From positions 1 to 64,000 of the forward strand of contig JADFRG010000011.1 of the NCBI GenBank assembly GCA_022561385.1: a stretch of 64,000 bases of DNA, written 5' to 3'. This stretch comes from Chloroflexota bacterium (GTDB lineage: Bacteria > Chloroflexota > Anaerolineae > Anaerolineales > E44-bin32). Made by a program: the position numbers and the translations under genes. The notes under the pieces are model-generated. The model made no database searches and was not told where the DNA came from. It was given only the letters and a program-made list of their open reading frames with translations. The stretch's first letter is position 1. Every line of letters starts with the position of its first letter. Below are positions 32,067 through 41,347 of the stretch, piece after piece.

Positions 32067-33284
32067 ATGCCGATCCTGGCGGATTACACACAGTTCGGCG
32101 GACGGCACTGGGAGACCGGTTCGGTCCACAACGTTTTAGCCTATCAGCAGGTCAAGATCCCCGAGACGGGCCAGGCGATATCCGAAGCGATGTTGATGGG
32201 CATCAGCGGGGGGGCCGCGTTCGGGTATTTCGTCTTCGACTACAAGGATACCGACCCCTATCTGTCCCTGCTTTCCCGAAACACATTTGACCCGCTAGAC
32301 ACGCTGCTCGAACGACTAGCCATTCCGCAGGATCGGGTGCATACCGCCGATGCCGGCAAAGGCGAGCGAAACCTGATCGACGTGTTAGAGGGCGGCCGAC
32401 CGGCGATCGTTTGGGCGGACCAATTTAGTCTGCCCTACAACGCCCTACCTGCCGACGAGCAGATGTGGGCAATGATGCCAATCGTTGTTTATGGTTACCA
32501 GGACGGAAAGGTCAACATCGCGGACCGTGCCGGCCGGCCACTCTCCGCCACCGCGGCCGACCTGGCCACCGCCAGAGCGCGCGTGAAAAAGGACAAGTTT
32601 AGGGTTTTGGTGCTCGGCGCACCTGATTTAAACAAGCTCCCCGGGGCCATTCAGAAAGGCATCTGGCAATGTATAACGCTCTACACCGAAGCGCCACCCA
32701 AGGGTGGGCGCAATAACTTTGGTTTCGCGGCCTACAAGAATTGGGCCGAGATGCTGACCAACACCCGCAACAAACTAAGTTGGGAGCGGCTGCTGGCTCC
32801 GGGAAGCAGGATGTTTGCGGCGCTTGCGGGGTTCGGGTATCAGCCCGGTGCGTTCGGGTGGGCGTGTACATTCCCCTCCAATCAGGTGGACGATCGAAGA
32901 CTTTATGCTGATTTCCTGGACCAGGCGGCCCTGATTCTCGGCCGGCCGAAACTTAAGCGGGCCGGCGAACAATTTCGAGTGAGCAGCGAAGCCTGGCGCG
33001 AACTATCGGAAGCGCTGCTTCCCGATGACGTGCCGCTCCTCAAAGAGGCCAAGGAGCTGCTGCTGTTGAGGCGTGATCTCTTTCTCAAACAGGGCCGCCA
33101 CGCCCTGGACGACATAACGGCCGCGAACCGAGAACTGCGCCAGATCCGCGCGCTGGCCGCTCACGACTTTCCTATGGGAGATCAAGAAGTTACCGCCATG
33201 CGAGAGAGGCTCGCCGAGCAGGTGATGCGGATTTCCGACATCGAGCGGGAGGCGATCGAACGGCTTCAGGCCGCCATGGCGTAG
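32067..33284 (+). CDS. BtrH-like (BtrH_N/DUF4872) protein lacking the usual Cys
   Basis: The 405-residue protein matches the BtrH_N papain-like fold (GGRHWETGSVHNVLA, SEAMLMGISGGAAFGYF, FDPLDTLLERL, a late AIVWADQFSLPYN) and a C-terminal DUF4872-type helical domain. BtrH in butirosin synthesis is an acyltransferase using a catalytic Cys. Here the expected Cys in the G-x-H-C motif is Trp (HW, residues 14-15). The protein may therefore have lost acyl transfer or use another chemistry. The ribosome site is GGAGGG about 10 nt upstream. No antibiotic cluster surrounds it. Confidence 0.75.
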   Translation: MPILADYTQFGGRHWETGSVHNVLAYQQVKIPETGQAISEAMLMGISGGAAFGYFVFDYKDTDPYLSLLSRNTFDPLDTLLERLAIPQDRVHTADAGKGERNLIDVLEGGRPAIVWADQFSLPYNALPADEQMWAMMPIVVYGYQDGKVNIADRAGRPLSATAADLATARARVKKDKFRVLVLGAPDLNKLPGAIQKGIWQCITLYTEAPPKGGRNNFGFAAYKNWAEMLTNTRNKLSWERLLAPGSRMFAALAGFGYQPGAFGWACTFPSNQVDDRRLYADFLDQAALILGRPKLKRAGEQFRVSSEAWRELSEALLPDDVPLLKEAKELLLLRRDLFLKQGRHALDDITAANRELRQIRALAAHDFPMGDQEVTAMRERLAEQVMRISDIEREAIERLQAAMA

Positions 33285-33423
33285 GTTGGAGATCACCGCG
33301 GGGTCTGAAGATGCGACCTATTCGGGAGCGCAGCTTGAGCCACCGCGGGGACGTTGCCGGCGGTCCCACCCGCCTCCAGTATTTACGCGGATGCGGACAG
33401 CGCAGCCCTCCGCGGGTCGGCCC

Positions 33424-33450
33424 AAAAAAAGCTGCCCGGTGGGGCAGCTA
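33424..33450 (-). terminator. Intrinsic terminator of clpC
   Basis: AGCTGCCC-CACC-GGGCAGCT, followed on the reverse strand by seven T residues, lies 25 nt downstream of the clpC stop codon. This is a textbook rho-independent terminator. Confidence 0.9.
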
Positions 33451-33474
33451 CTAATTTACCGATGTAACCGGCAC

Positions 33475-35955
33475 TCAGCCGGCGGCGACCGCTTCTTCTT
33501 GTTCTGGAGTCTCGCTCCGAAGACTCAACTCGTCGTCGATCACGTCAATCACCACGGTGTCACCGTCCTGAAATTCGCCGGTGAGCAGTGCGTCGGACAA
33601 GACATCTTCCACCTTGGACTGGATCACTCGACGTAGCGGCCGGGCTCCCATTTCGGGATCGTAGCCCAGTTTCGCCAGCATCTCTTGCGCCTCATCCGTG
33701 GCGCGTAGCTTGAGCTTATGGTCCTCCAGCCGCGCCGACAGCTTGGCTAATTCCAGGACCACAATGGACTTGATCTGGTCCATGCTGAGCGCATGGAAAA
33801 CAATCACCGAATCGACCCGATTGACAAATTCGGGGCGGAACTCCTTCTTCAGCGCTTCGGTGAGGCGCCGATGCATTTCATCGTATGCCAGCTTTTCCTC
33901 TTCCTCCCCCTCGACCTGGGTGGCGAATCCCAGCCGCGACTGATTGATGATCAGCTCGGCACCCAAGTTCGAAGTCATCACAATCAACGCATGTCGGAAA
34001 TCGACCTTGCGCCCGCGGGCATCGGTCAGCTGACCCTCTTCCATGATTTGCAAAAGCATATTATGGACTTCGTTGTGCGCCTTTTCGATCTCGTCGAAAA
34101 CAACGATCGAATAAGGTCGCCTTCGGATGGCCTCCGTCAGCTGCCCCGCGTCGTCATAACCTACGTATCCAGGTGGGGCACCGACCATTCGGCTGACGGA
34201 GTGGCGCTCCATGAACTCCGACATGTCCATTTGAATCAGCGATTCTTCGCTACCGAACATGAACTCGGCCAGCGCCTTGGTGAGCTCCGTCTTTCCCACC
34301 CCGGTCGGGCCGAGGAACACGAAGGAGCCCACTGGCCGCTTGGGATCCTTCAGACCCGCGCGGGCTCGTCGGACGGCCTTGGCTATGGCCTCAATGGCCT
34401 CGTCCTGCCCCACGATCCGCTCGTGGAGTGCGTCTTCCATCTGAAGCAAACGCTCCTTCTCTTCCTGACCAATCTGCATAACCGGCACACCGGTCCACAT
34501 GGACACGATTTCAGCGATATCTTCTGCGGTTACCTTGGGGGTGTCTTCGTTGCGCTCCCATCCCACGCGAAGCTCAGCCAGCTTCTCTTCCAGCTCGGCT
34601 TGCTGTTCCATGAGCTCCTGAGCATCGTCGTAGCGGTCCTCTTCCACAGCCAGCGCGTGGGCTTCACGGGCCCCTTTCACCTCCATCACCGCCTCTCGCA
34701 GGGAACGTGCGGCGGGGCTTTTGTACATCCGCACCCGGGAGGCGGATTCGTCGATGAGGTCTATGGCTTTGTCCGGCAGGAAGCGTTCTGGCACGTATCT
34801 AGAAGACAGGAGGGTTGCGGCCTCCAGCGCTTCATCGGTGATGATCAGCTTGTGATGGTTTTCATAGGGTGCCCGAATTCCACGCAGGATTTCGATGGTT
34901 TCCTCGATGCTCGGCTCATCCACGTAAACCGGTTGGAAACGACGCTCGAGGGCCGAATCACTCTCGATATATTTTCGGTATTCATCCTGCGTCGTGGCCC
35001 CAATTACCTGCAGTTCACCCCGTGCAAGGGCCGGCTTCAATATGTTTGCGGCATCCACGGAGGAGCCTGCGGAGCCGGCGCCGACCAGCATGTGGACCTC
35101 GTCGATAAACAGGATGGCGCCGCAGGATTTCAGCTCGTCGATGACCCTCTTGAGTCGCTCCTCGAACTGGCCCCGATACATGGTGCCTGCCACCAGGGAG
35201 CCCACGTCCAGTTGGAGCACACGTTTGCCAAGCAGCGGCTCAGGGGTTTCGCCCGCAACAATACGTTGGGCGAGACCTTCCGCGATGGCCGTTTTTCCAA
35301 CTCCCGGCTCGCCGATCAAAGCGGGATTGTTCTTTGTGCGCCTGGCCAGGATCTGGATGACCCGCTCAATCTCCATCTGACGGCCAATCACCGGATCCAG
35401 CTTGTTCTCTTCCGCCAGTCCGGTCAGGTCAGACGCGAGCTGATCGATCAAAGGCGTCTTGACTTGTTGTTCCTTGCGTTCTCGACCAGAAGATTTTCCG
35501 GTGTGCCGAGTGGGAGTTTCTTGAAGCGCTCGACGTGTCTGGCGGCGGATCTGCTCCGGAGTGATCCCGAGCCGGCGGAGCACATCCATCCCCACCCCTT
35601 CACCCTGGCGCACCATGCCAAGCAGCAGGTGTTCGGTGCCGATGTAGTGATGCCCCATGCGTCGGGCTTCTTCGATGCCCATTTGAAGCACCTGTTCGGT
35701 TCCGGGCGCCAACTCGATGCGGCTGCTTGGATTCCGTCCCACTCCGGTCAGCCGTTCGACCATCTCCTTGACCCTGGCGGGATCTAATCCAAGGTCACGC
35801 AACACGCGCCCGGCAATCCCACCCTCTTCTCGGATCAGTCCAAGTAGCAGATGTTCGGTGCCAATATAGTTGTGATGCAAGCGCTCAGCCTCCTCATGCG
35901 CCAGGCTGAGCACCCTTCTGGCCCTTTGGGTAAAACGTTCCATCTTGTCGGCCAC
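33475..35955 (-). CDS. clpC: ATP-dependent Clp protease ATP-binding subunit ClpC
   Basis: The 826-residue Hsp100 unfoldase has two Clp_N repeats (residues 1-145), AAA+ domain 1 with [13 protein letters not shown], a middle UVR-like coiled coil ([15 protein letters not shown]), and AAA+ domain 2 with [14 protein letters not shown]. It feeds proteins to ClpP and resolves aggregates. The start is GTG at 35955 with GGGAG 8 nt upstream; the ATG four codons later is less well placed. The adaptor genes ctsR and mcsAB are not present nearby, so the gene stands alone with a terminator. Confidence 0.97.
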   Translation of the reverse strand: MADKMERFTQRARRVLSLAHEEAERLHHNYIGTEHLLLGLIREEGGIAGRVLRDLGLDPARVKEMVERLTGVGRNPSSRIELAPGTEQVLQMGIEEARRMGHHYIGTEHLLLGMVRQGEGVGMDVLRRLGITPEQIRRQTRRALQETPTRHTGKSSGRERKEQQVKTPLIDQLASDLTGLAEENKLDPVIGRQMEIERVIQILARRTKNNPALIGEPGVGKTAIAEGLAQRIVAGETPEPLLGKRVLQLDVGSLVAGTMYRGQFEERLKRVIDELKSCGAILFIDEVHMLVGAGSAGSSVDAANILKPALARGELQVIGATTQDEYRKYIESDSALERRFQPVYVDEPSIEETIEILRGIRAPYENHHKLIITDEALEAATLLSSRYVPERFLPDKAIDLIDESASRVRMYKSPAARSLREAVMEVKGAREAHALAVEEDRYDDAQELMEQQAELEEKLAELRVGWERNEDTPKVTAEDIAEIVSMWTGVPVMQIGQEEKERLLQMEDALHERIVGQDEAIEAIAKAVRRARAGLKDPKRPVGSFVFLGPTGVGKTELTKALAEFMFGSEESLIQMDMSEFMERHSVSRMVGAPPGYVGYDDAGQLTEAIRRRPYSIVVFDEIEKAHNEVHNMLLQIMEEGQLTDARGRKVDFRHALIVMTSNLGAELIINQSRLGFATQVEGEEEEKLAYDEMHRRLTEALKKEFRPEFVNRVDSVIVFHALSMDQIKSIVVLELAKLSARLEDHKLKLRATDEAQEMLAKLGYDPEMGARPLRRVIQSKVEDVLSDALLTGEFQDGDTVVIDVIDDELSLRSETPEQEEAVAAG

Positions 35956-36037
35956 GAACTATTCTCCCTGCAAGTCTCTTCGGTTTTTCGATTCTACCAA
36001 AGAGTTCCTTCCAGTTCTCCGATTCAGGATTAACGTC

Positions 36038-37579
36038 CTATGAAGCGGGGTCGGTCCCCTCGGGATTTCCAGATACTGATCCCGTCTCCTCGAGCACTTC
36101 GGTGAGCTCTTGCAGCCCATCCTCTCCGGCCTCTGGCTCACCTCTACTTAGCTCTTCATTTTTGCTCTCAGTGAGGGCTGGCTCAAGATTACCGTCGTCT
36201 GATTCCGTCTCACCTTCGATCGGGAGATCGGGAGCGGGTTCCGAACCAGGCTGCTCGCCGTCGATCCCGGCTTCGGGCTCCTCGGCAGCTTCCGCATCCT
36301 CCGCCTCACCTCCGAGCGCTTCTTCCGCCTCGAGTTCTGCATCGAAATCAGCCACCACTGGGGGCTCAGGCGCCTCACTCGTCTGCTGGACCGCAGCCTC
36401 CCAATCTGTCTCGGCATAGTCGGAAGACTCCACCCGCTTGAGGCTCAAGCCAATCCGGTGCCGGAGGGCGTCCACACGTATCACGCGCAGGGTAAGCACT
36501 TGATCTTCCTGAACGACCTCGCTCGGATGCGCGATATGCCGATCGGAGAGCTCAGAGATATGCACGAGCCCTTCGATACCATAATCCTCCAGGCCCGCCA
36601 GCTTGGCGAACGCCCCGAATTTAGTCAGCTTGGTGACCGTGCCTTCGACCAACTGGCCCTCACTAAATTGCTCCAGGATCATGTCCCACGGATTTTCCTC
36701 AAGCTCTCGAATAGACAGGCTGATGCGATTGCGCTCGGGATCTACTCCGAGCACTTTGACCTTGACCTCTTGCCCGATATTGAGCACTTCGCGCGGATTG
36801 CTCACCCGTTTCCACGAGATCTCCGAGATATGCACCAGCCCATCCGCTCCGCCGATGTCGACAAAGGCTCCGAAGTCGGCCAGGCTGATCACATGCCCGG
36901 TGCGTACTTCGCCGATCGCAAGTTCGGATATCAAACGTTCCTTGAGTGCCTCGCGCGCTTCGCGCGCCGCCGAGCGTTCCGACAAGATGAGCCGATTGCG
37001 CCCCCGGTCGACTTCGATGACCTTGGCCATCAGCTGTTCACCGACCATTTTTCCCCACCGGTCTTCGGGCGTCTCGCCGTCTGCGCGCCGCCGCCGAGCC
37101 AGGCTGACCTGCGAGGCCGGAACGAAACCTCTGAGCTGGCCCATCTTAACGATGAGGCCCCCTTTGTTGTATCCGGTGACCTCGCCCTCAAAGATATCCT
37201 TCGATTCAAGCAGCTCCTCCGCCTTGGTCCAGTCCTGCTCTTCTTCGGCCCGCACAAGCGAAAGCTCAGGCGCGCCGCTGCGGCCGCCTGGGCGGATCAC
37301 ATAAACACTGATTTCTTGTCCGACGTCTAGGGTAGCTCTCTGGTCTTCGGGGAGTTGCTCAAGTTCTCGAATGGAGATTACGCCTTCGGATTTAGCACCA
37401 ATGTCGACCAATACATCGGCCTCGGTGGCGCGCACAATAGTGCCAACCCGAATCTCACCTCGTTTGGGCGCATTCAGCTCATAGTTTTCAGACGCAAGGA
37501 GCGCCTCCATCGGGTGAAGTTCGGCTTCTTTCTGCTCCTCGCCATCACCCGCTGCGCTCCCTTTCTCCTCGTCTACCAT
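36038..37579 (-). CDS. S1 domain RNA-binding protein (ribosomal protein S1-like)
   Basis: The 513-residue protein has four S1 domains: about 42-110 (KRGEIRVGTIVRATEADVLV), 128-200, 215-285 (GHVISLADFGAFVDIGG) and 300-375 (GTVTKLTKFGAFAKLAG). A 115-residue tail that is very acidic and Ser/Glu-rich follows. Ribosomal S1 of E. coli has six domains; four-domain forms are usual in Gram-positive relatives and Chloroflexota. It should bind mRNA and aid translation initiation, which may matter in a genome with few ribosome sites. The promoter is at 37613-37641. Confidence 0.9.
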   Translation of the reverse strand: MVDEEKGSAAGDGEEQKEAELHPMEALLASENYELNAPKRGEIRVGTIVRATEADVLVDIGAKSEGVISIRELEQLPEDQRATLDVGQEISVYVIRPGGRSGAPELSLVRAEEEQDWTKAEELLESKDIFEGEVTGYNKGGLIVKMGQLRGFVPASQVSLARRRRADGETPEDRWGKMVGEQLMAKVIEVDRGRNRLILSERSAAREAREALKERLISELAIGEVRTGHVISLADFGAFVDIGGADGLVHISEISWKRVSNPREVLNIGQEVKVKVLGVDPERNRISLSIRELEENPWDMILEQFSEGQLVEGTVTKLTKFGAFAKLAGLEDYGIEGLVHISELSDRHIAHPSEVVQEDQVLTLRVIRVDALRHRIGLSLKRVESSDYAETDWEAAVQQTSEAPEPPVVADFDAELEAEEALGGEAEDAEAAEEPEAGIDGEQPGSEPAPDLPIEGETESDDGNLEPALTESKNEELSRGEPEAGEDGLQELTEVLEETGSVSGNPEGTDPAS

Positions 37580-37612
37580 GGACGGGATTTGCTCCGAAGG
37601 ATCAGCCCACGG

Positions 37613-37641
37613 ATTATAAAGGCGTTGATAGGGGTTGACAA
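37613..37641 (-). promoter_or_regulatory. Sigma-70 promoter of the S1 gene
   Basis: On the reverse strand TTGTCA (37641-37636) and TATAAT (37618-37613) are separated by exactly 17 nt. Initiation is predicted near 37606, about 27 nt before the ATG. Confidence 0.8.
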
Positions 37642-37663
37642 CCTATCGTCAAATCTCGTGCGG

Positions 37664-37669
37664 TATAAT
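37664..37669 (+). promoter_or_regulatory. -10 element of the chelatase gene
   Basis: A perfect TATAAT on the plus strand predicts initiation near 37676. It overlaps the ATG at 37668, so that ATG cannot be the start, which supports the downstream TTG at 37716. A TTGACA lies 23 nt upstream, farther than usual. Confidence 0.55.
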
Positions 37670-37715
37670 GCCGCGCGGTCCGCTCGGGCCCATTTTGAGG
37701 CCCAGGAATCTAATT

Positions 37716-38825
37716 TTGGCTCCCATATATCCATTTACTGCAATCGTCGGCCAAGAGCGCATGTTACGTGCGCTTGTGCTGAATGCCGTCAATCCGCGAA
37801 TTGGCGGGGTCTTGATCCGCGGGGAACGGGGGACCGCGAAGTCCACCGCGGCGCGCGCCCTCGCAGCTTTGCTTCCAGAGGTACGGGGGGTGGCCGATTG
37901 TCGGTTCAGCTGCGATCCCGAGCAGCCAACGACCTGGTGCACGGAGTGCCAGGAGCGGGCCGCATCTGGCGAAGAGCTCCCCACCGTAGTTTTCCGTACT
38001 TCCTTTGTGGATTTGCCGGTTTCTGCCACCGAAGATCGCGTAGTCGGCACCCTGGATATTGAGCGGGCCATCAAAGAAGGCGAACGACATTTTGAACCCG
38101 GTGTACTCGCTTCGGCCAACCGCGGCTTGCTCTACATCGATGAAGTCAATCTCTTAGACGATCACGTCGTGGATCTGTTGTTGGACTCAGCCGCGCTGGG
38201 CATGAACATTGTTGAACGTGAGGGGATTTCCTTCACTCATCCCTCCCGATACATCCTGGTCGGCACCATGAACCCCGAAGAAGGAGATCTACGGCCGCAG
38301 CTGCTCGATCGTTTTGCTCTTTCGGTCGATATTCGAGGGCTTTCCGACCCTGAGGACCGGGTATCCATCATGGAGCGCAATCTGGCCTTTGAGGAAGACC
38401 CGGTCGGCTTCCGAGAAGAGTGGACGGAGAGCGAAGATACACTCTCTCAGCGGATCGAAACCGCGCGCGAACTTGTCGACGGCGTGAGCTACAAAGCAGA
38501 GAACTTGCACGCCATAGCGGCTCTCACATCTTCATTACACGTCGACGGCCATCGAGCGGACCTTGTGATCCTGAAGGCCGCCAAATCGCATGCGGCCTTT
38601 GAGGGCCGACCGGCAATTGATGTAACGGACATCGCCCGCGCGGCAGAACTTGCACTTCCGCATCGGTTGAGGCGTGGTCCGTTCCACCAAACAGAGATCA
38701 AGCTCACCGATCTAGAGGATCGGATCGAGCAGATCCAGACCCAGGCCGGTGGTTCGGCCAAGTCGGAGCCCGAACCATCGGAAGAACAAGAACCAGACCG
38801 AAAAAAAGTCAGCGCCAGGGCGTAG
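37716..38825 (+). CDS. chlD: Chelatase AAA+ ATPase part (ChlI/ChlD N-terminal domain), zero-frame product
   Basis: The 369-residue product begins MAPIYPFTAIVGQERMLRAL and shows Walker A as RGERGTAKSTAARAL, Walker B as LLYIDEVNLLDD, and the sensor-like TMNPEEGDLRPQLLDRF. It also has the Cys-containing insert (CRFSCDPEQPTTWCTEC). This is the magnesium/cobalt chelatase AAA+ module. The TTG start has AGGA 8 nt upstream. The zero frame ends in an acidic linker soon after an A7 run (38801-38807); the VWA module continues in the -1 frame. The product is expected both alone and fused to VWA if frameshifting occurs. It would supply energy for metal insertion into a corrinoid or porphyrin ring. Confidence 0.85.
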   Translation: MAPIYPFTAIVGQERMLRALVLNAVNPRIGGVLIRGERGTAKSTAARALAALLPEVRGVADCRFSCDPEQPTTWCTECQERAASGEELPTVVFRTSFVDLPVSATEDRVVGTLDIERAIKEGERHFEPGVLASANRGLLYIDEVNLLDDHVVDLLLDSAALGMNIVEREGISFTHPSRYILVGTMNPEEGDLRPQLLDRFALSVDIRGLSDPEDRVSIMERNLAFEEDPVGFREEWTESEDTLSQRIETARELVDGVSYKAENLHAIAALTSSLHVDGHRADLVILKAAKSHAAFEGRPAIDVTDIARAAELALPHRLRRGPFHQTEIKLTDLEDRIEQIQTQAGGSAKSEPEPSEEQEPDRKKVSARA

Positions 38826-38831
38826 CCCAGG
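38801..38831 (+). other. Candidate -1 programmed frameshift signal: A AAA AAA slippery heptamer plus downstream hairpin
   Basis: In the zero frame the codons are CGA AAA AAA GTC, giving a perfect A-AAA-AAA slippery heptamer at 38801-38807. A -1 slip continues as AGT CAG CGC CAG and remains open into the VWA gene. Ten nt further is a stem CCAGGGC-GTA-GCCCAGG (38815-38831, one A-A mismatch) with the zero-frame UAG stop in its loop. The whole fits the arrangement of bacterial -1 frameshift sites such as dnaX. Confidence 0.7.
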
Positions 38832-38884
38832 ATACCGAGCAGGATAGGGAGGAGCTCGGCCAGGCCAGGCCCGCCGAACAAGCG

Positions 38885-39772
38885 GTGGTCGACTCCCTCA
38901 GTGCCCGCTGGTGGGAGGGTGGAGACCCGGTGAAAGTCGGCGCTGCGTTTGTTCCCCGGCGCCTTGAAAACCCCATCGATCGTATGACCCGCAAGCAGGC
39001 GGGTCGCAGAACGCTCACCCGGTCGGACCGGAAGCGCGGCCGATACATCTCGGCCCGGCCGGCAGAGAACCGCACCTCCGATATCGCCTTCGACGCCACC
39101 TTCCGCGCCGCGGCCCCTCATCAGGTACATCGAGAAAAAAAGCAGGTGGCCTTTGCCATTCGGCCCTCCGATCTGCACCGCAAGGTACGCGTCCGAAAGG
39201 CTTCGAATCTGATCCTGTTCGTCGTCGATGCGTCCTGGTCCATGGCAGTCGCCGAGCGCATGTCGGCAACAAAGGGCGCCATACTTTCGCTGCTCAACGA
39301 TGCGTACCAGCGTCGGGATCGCGTTGGATTGGTTGTTTTCCAGAAAGACCGGGCGCTTACGGTGCTCCCTCCCACCAACTCAATCCAGCTGGCGCAGCAC
39401 TCCCTGGCCGACATCCCGGTGGGTGGGAAAACTCCGCTATCCGCCGGTCTGACATTGGCGCTCGAGACCTTCTCGAAAGAAAAATTGAGCCGTCCGGAGG
39501 TCATACCGTTGATGGTGCTGCTGACCGATGGAGCCGGCAACGTCTCGCTGGGAGACCTGCCGCCTCAAGAGGAGGCGATGTTAATAGCGGACCGGCTTCG
39601 GGAGGGCGAAATTCGCTCGGTGGTGATCAATATGGAGCACGCGGCCTTCGATCAGGGGCTGGCCAGTGCCCTGGCGGATCGACTGGGAGCCCCCTGCTAC
39701 ACGCTGCAGGAGCTCAAGGCGGAGTTCCTATATCACACGGTACGGCAGGAAACGGAGATCGCTTCGGGCTAA
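38885..39772 (+). CDS. chlD: Chelatase VWA part (ChlD C-terminal domain), -1 frame continuation
   Basis: The reading frame is open from 38807. The first ordinary start is GTG 38885, which lacks a well-placed ribosome site, so expression most likely depends on the -1 shift from the ATPase reading frame, giving a fused protein of about 685 residues. The VWA domain has a complete MIDAS (DASWSM, Thr in GGKTPL, Asp in LTDG), used to bind the chelatase partner subunit. A basic/proline linker (PRRLENPIDRM, RKRGRYISARP) precedes it, as in ChlD. The stop overlaps the stop of the convergent yprB-like gene by several bases. The large CobN/ChlH subunit is not in the window. Confidence 0.82.
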   Translation: MVDSLSARWWEGGDPVKVGAAFVPRRLENPIDRMTRKQAGRRTLTRSDRKRGRYISARPAENRTSDIAFDATFRAAAPHQVHREKKQVAFAIRPSDLHRKVRVRKASNLILFVVDASWSMAVAERMSATKGAILSLLNDAYQRRDRVGLVVFQKDRALTVLPPTNSIQLAQHSLADIPVGGKTPLSAGLTLALETFSKEKLSRPEVIPLMVLLTDGAGNVSLGDLPPQEEAMLIADRLREGEIRSVVINMEHAAFDQGLASALADRLGAPCYTLQELKAEFLYHTVRQETEIASG

Positions 39773-40995
39773 TTCGTAAGCTTTCGCCGCAGCCGATGGA
39801 GGCGATGCTCGACCTCCGCCGTCTGCTGTTCACGTCTCCACCCGTTAGGCCAGCCTTCGACGACCTTCAGCGCCGCTTTGGCCCACCTCTGAGCCTCGGC
39901 CAGGGATCGGGCCTCCCACTCGTAATACATCGCCAACTCTATACAGGGGGAGGGGTCGTCCGGCGCCAAACGGTGCCATTCTTCCCAGGCGGGCAGCGCC
40001 TCCGGCCTGCGGTTCTGCCGCTTGAGGAGACCGGCCAGGTGTTTAAGCGCCTCCGAACGCAGCCCGCGATTCGGAGCCCCGCCCACGGCCGCCTGGTAGG
40101 CCGTTTCGGCTTCCGGGAACCGGCCGGCCGCCGCATGCCAGCGAGCCACTGCCAGCGCCTCTGCTCCTGAAAGCCCGGTGGGATCCGGCAGGCGGTGCCG
40201 GCTCAGGATCACCGATGAGAGTCCGACAAGGGAGAGAATGTCGATGGCGTTGTGATAAATCACGCGCACCATGTCGGAGGCATCGCCCGTCCTGAGATAG
40301 TCCAGGTACATGCCTGGAATCAGCTCCCCCGGCACGTCTTCTTGGGTCCGTTTGACCTGAAGCACTTGCCGCTCCAGCGTGCTGAGCCGGCAGTTGACCA
40401 GAGTCTTGCTCCATAAACGGCGTGCTGGATACAGCAGATCGAGATGCGGCAGGGCCGATAGTTTCCATCGATCACGCAATGCGATCGTGTAGCGCGATTC
40501 AAGCACCGGCAGGTCAAACCTCCGCCCGTTGAAGGTCACAATCCCTTCCACGCCCTCGAGATCGGAGCGCAAGGACCGTAAGGCGGCCGCCTCCTCTTCC
40601 GGATCACGCAGAAAATACTGCCGCAGGTTGAACCCCCCCTTCTGAAAGGTCCCCAACCCGATAAGGAAACCCAGGGTCCCCGCACCTCCCGAGAGACCGG
40701 TGGTTTCGATATCCATGAAGCCCCAGCGCTGGACCCTCGAACCCTCAAGATGTGCATCGCCAGCCACCTCCGCTGCCAGACCTGGCGCATAAGAAAGCAC
40801 CTCTTCCAGCGAACTTTGCCCATGCCGATATTCGAGCGGGTAGTGGGTATCGATGCGGAAGGCGAGGCCCTCCGTGGTTTCAACCTCCTCGCCCGGGGGT
40901 AAGTCCAGCGCCCTGCGGCGGGGCCGAGCTCGAGCCTGCGTGCGCGACCGCCCACGGTCCAGCCGCTCCAGGCGTCGTCTCAGATCACTGGACAT
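39769..40995 (-). CDS. YprB-like ribonuclease H-fold exonuclease with TPR-like tail
   Basis: The protein has about 408 residues from ATG 40995 (an upstream ATG at 41028 is possible). DEDD exonuclease motifs are visible: DIETTGLSGG, TFNGRRFDLPVL, and YHNAIDILSL. The C-terminal 150 residues are TPR-like helices (ARWHAAAGRFPEAETAYQAA, LKHLAGLLKRQNRRPEALPAW). YprB-family proteins are predicted single-strand or RNA exonucleases of unclear role. The gene converges with chlD, the stop codons overlapping. Confidence 0.8.
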   Translation of the reverse strand: MSSDLRRRLERLDRGRSRTQARARPRRRALDLPPGEEVETTEGLAFRIDTHYPLEYRHGQSSLEEVLSYAPGLAAEVAGDAHLEGSRVQRWGFMDIETTGLSGGAGTLGFLIGLGTFQKGGFNLRQYFLRDPEEEAAALRSLRSDLEGVEGIVTFNGRRFDLPVLESRYTIALRDRWKLSALPHLDLLYPARRLWSKTLVNCRLSTLERQVLQVKRTQEDVPGELIPGMYLDYLRTGDASDMVRVIYHNAIDILSLVGLSSVILSRHRLPDPTGLSGAEALAVARWHAAAGRFPEAETAYQAAVGGAPNRGLRSEALKHLAGLLKRQNRRPEALPAWEEWHRLAPDDPSPCIELAMYYEWEARSLAEAQRWAKAALKVVEGWPNGWRREQQTAEVEHRLHRLRRKLTN

Positions 40996-41101
40996 ACAGT
41001 TTCCATCCCCATCCGGACTTCGAGGCAAAGGTGATGATTGTCATATTCTGCCCTGACATTCATCCATACTCGACCTTCTCATAACTCGCTATTATAGGTT
41101 C

Positions 41102-41179
41102 GGAGACAGGGCATACACGCTCGGTCCTCCTTTGGCGCTCGCCTCCACCGGGAAATCCCCTCACCGCACCGGTGGAGGC
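41102..41179 (+). repeat. Structured element, copy 1 (78 nt)
   Basis: The plus strand can form two stems: GGAGAC with GTCCTCC (one bulged C) enclosing GGGC/GCTC, then GCCTCCACCGG with CCGGTGGAGGC around a loop containing TCACCGC. AGTTTTTAAG follows, resembling a terminator tail. The copy aligns almost end to end with 41348-41424. The strand is inferred from a G-U pair that would be an A-C mismatch on the other strand. No known RNA family was recognised. Confidence 0.6.
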
Positions 41180-41347
41180 AGTTTTTAAGCCCCCGGCGAA
41201 TACGCCGCCTCCCCCCCGCCTCCGCCGCCTCCCGAATGAGGCTTGGACCACGGACGGTCCGGCTACATTAGCAGAGGGAAAGACGTTATCGGTATCGCCC
41301 GAACATTAACATTGCCCAGGCGCGTGCCAGGGGATGAACACCTTGAC

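Noticed and set aside
33793-35787. 664-residue plus-strand ORF
   Set aside because: It is the antisense shadow of clpC, rich in His and Arg as expected for a reversed coding strand.
36458-37330. Two long plus-strand ORFs over the S1 gene
   Set aside because: Antisense shadows of the four S1 domains; no ribosome site and no motif.
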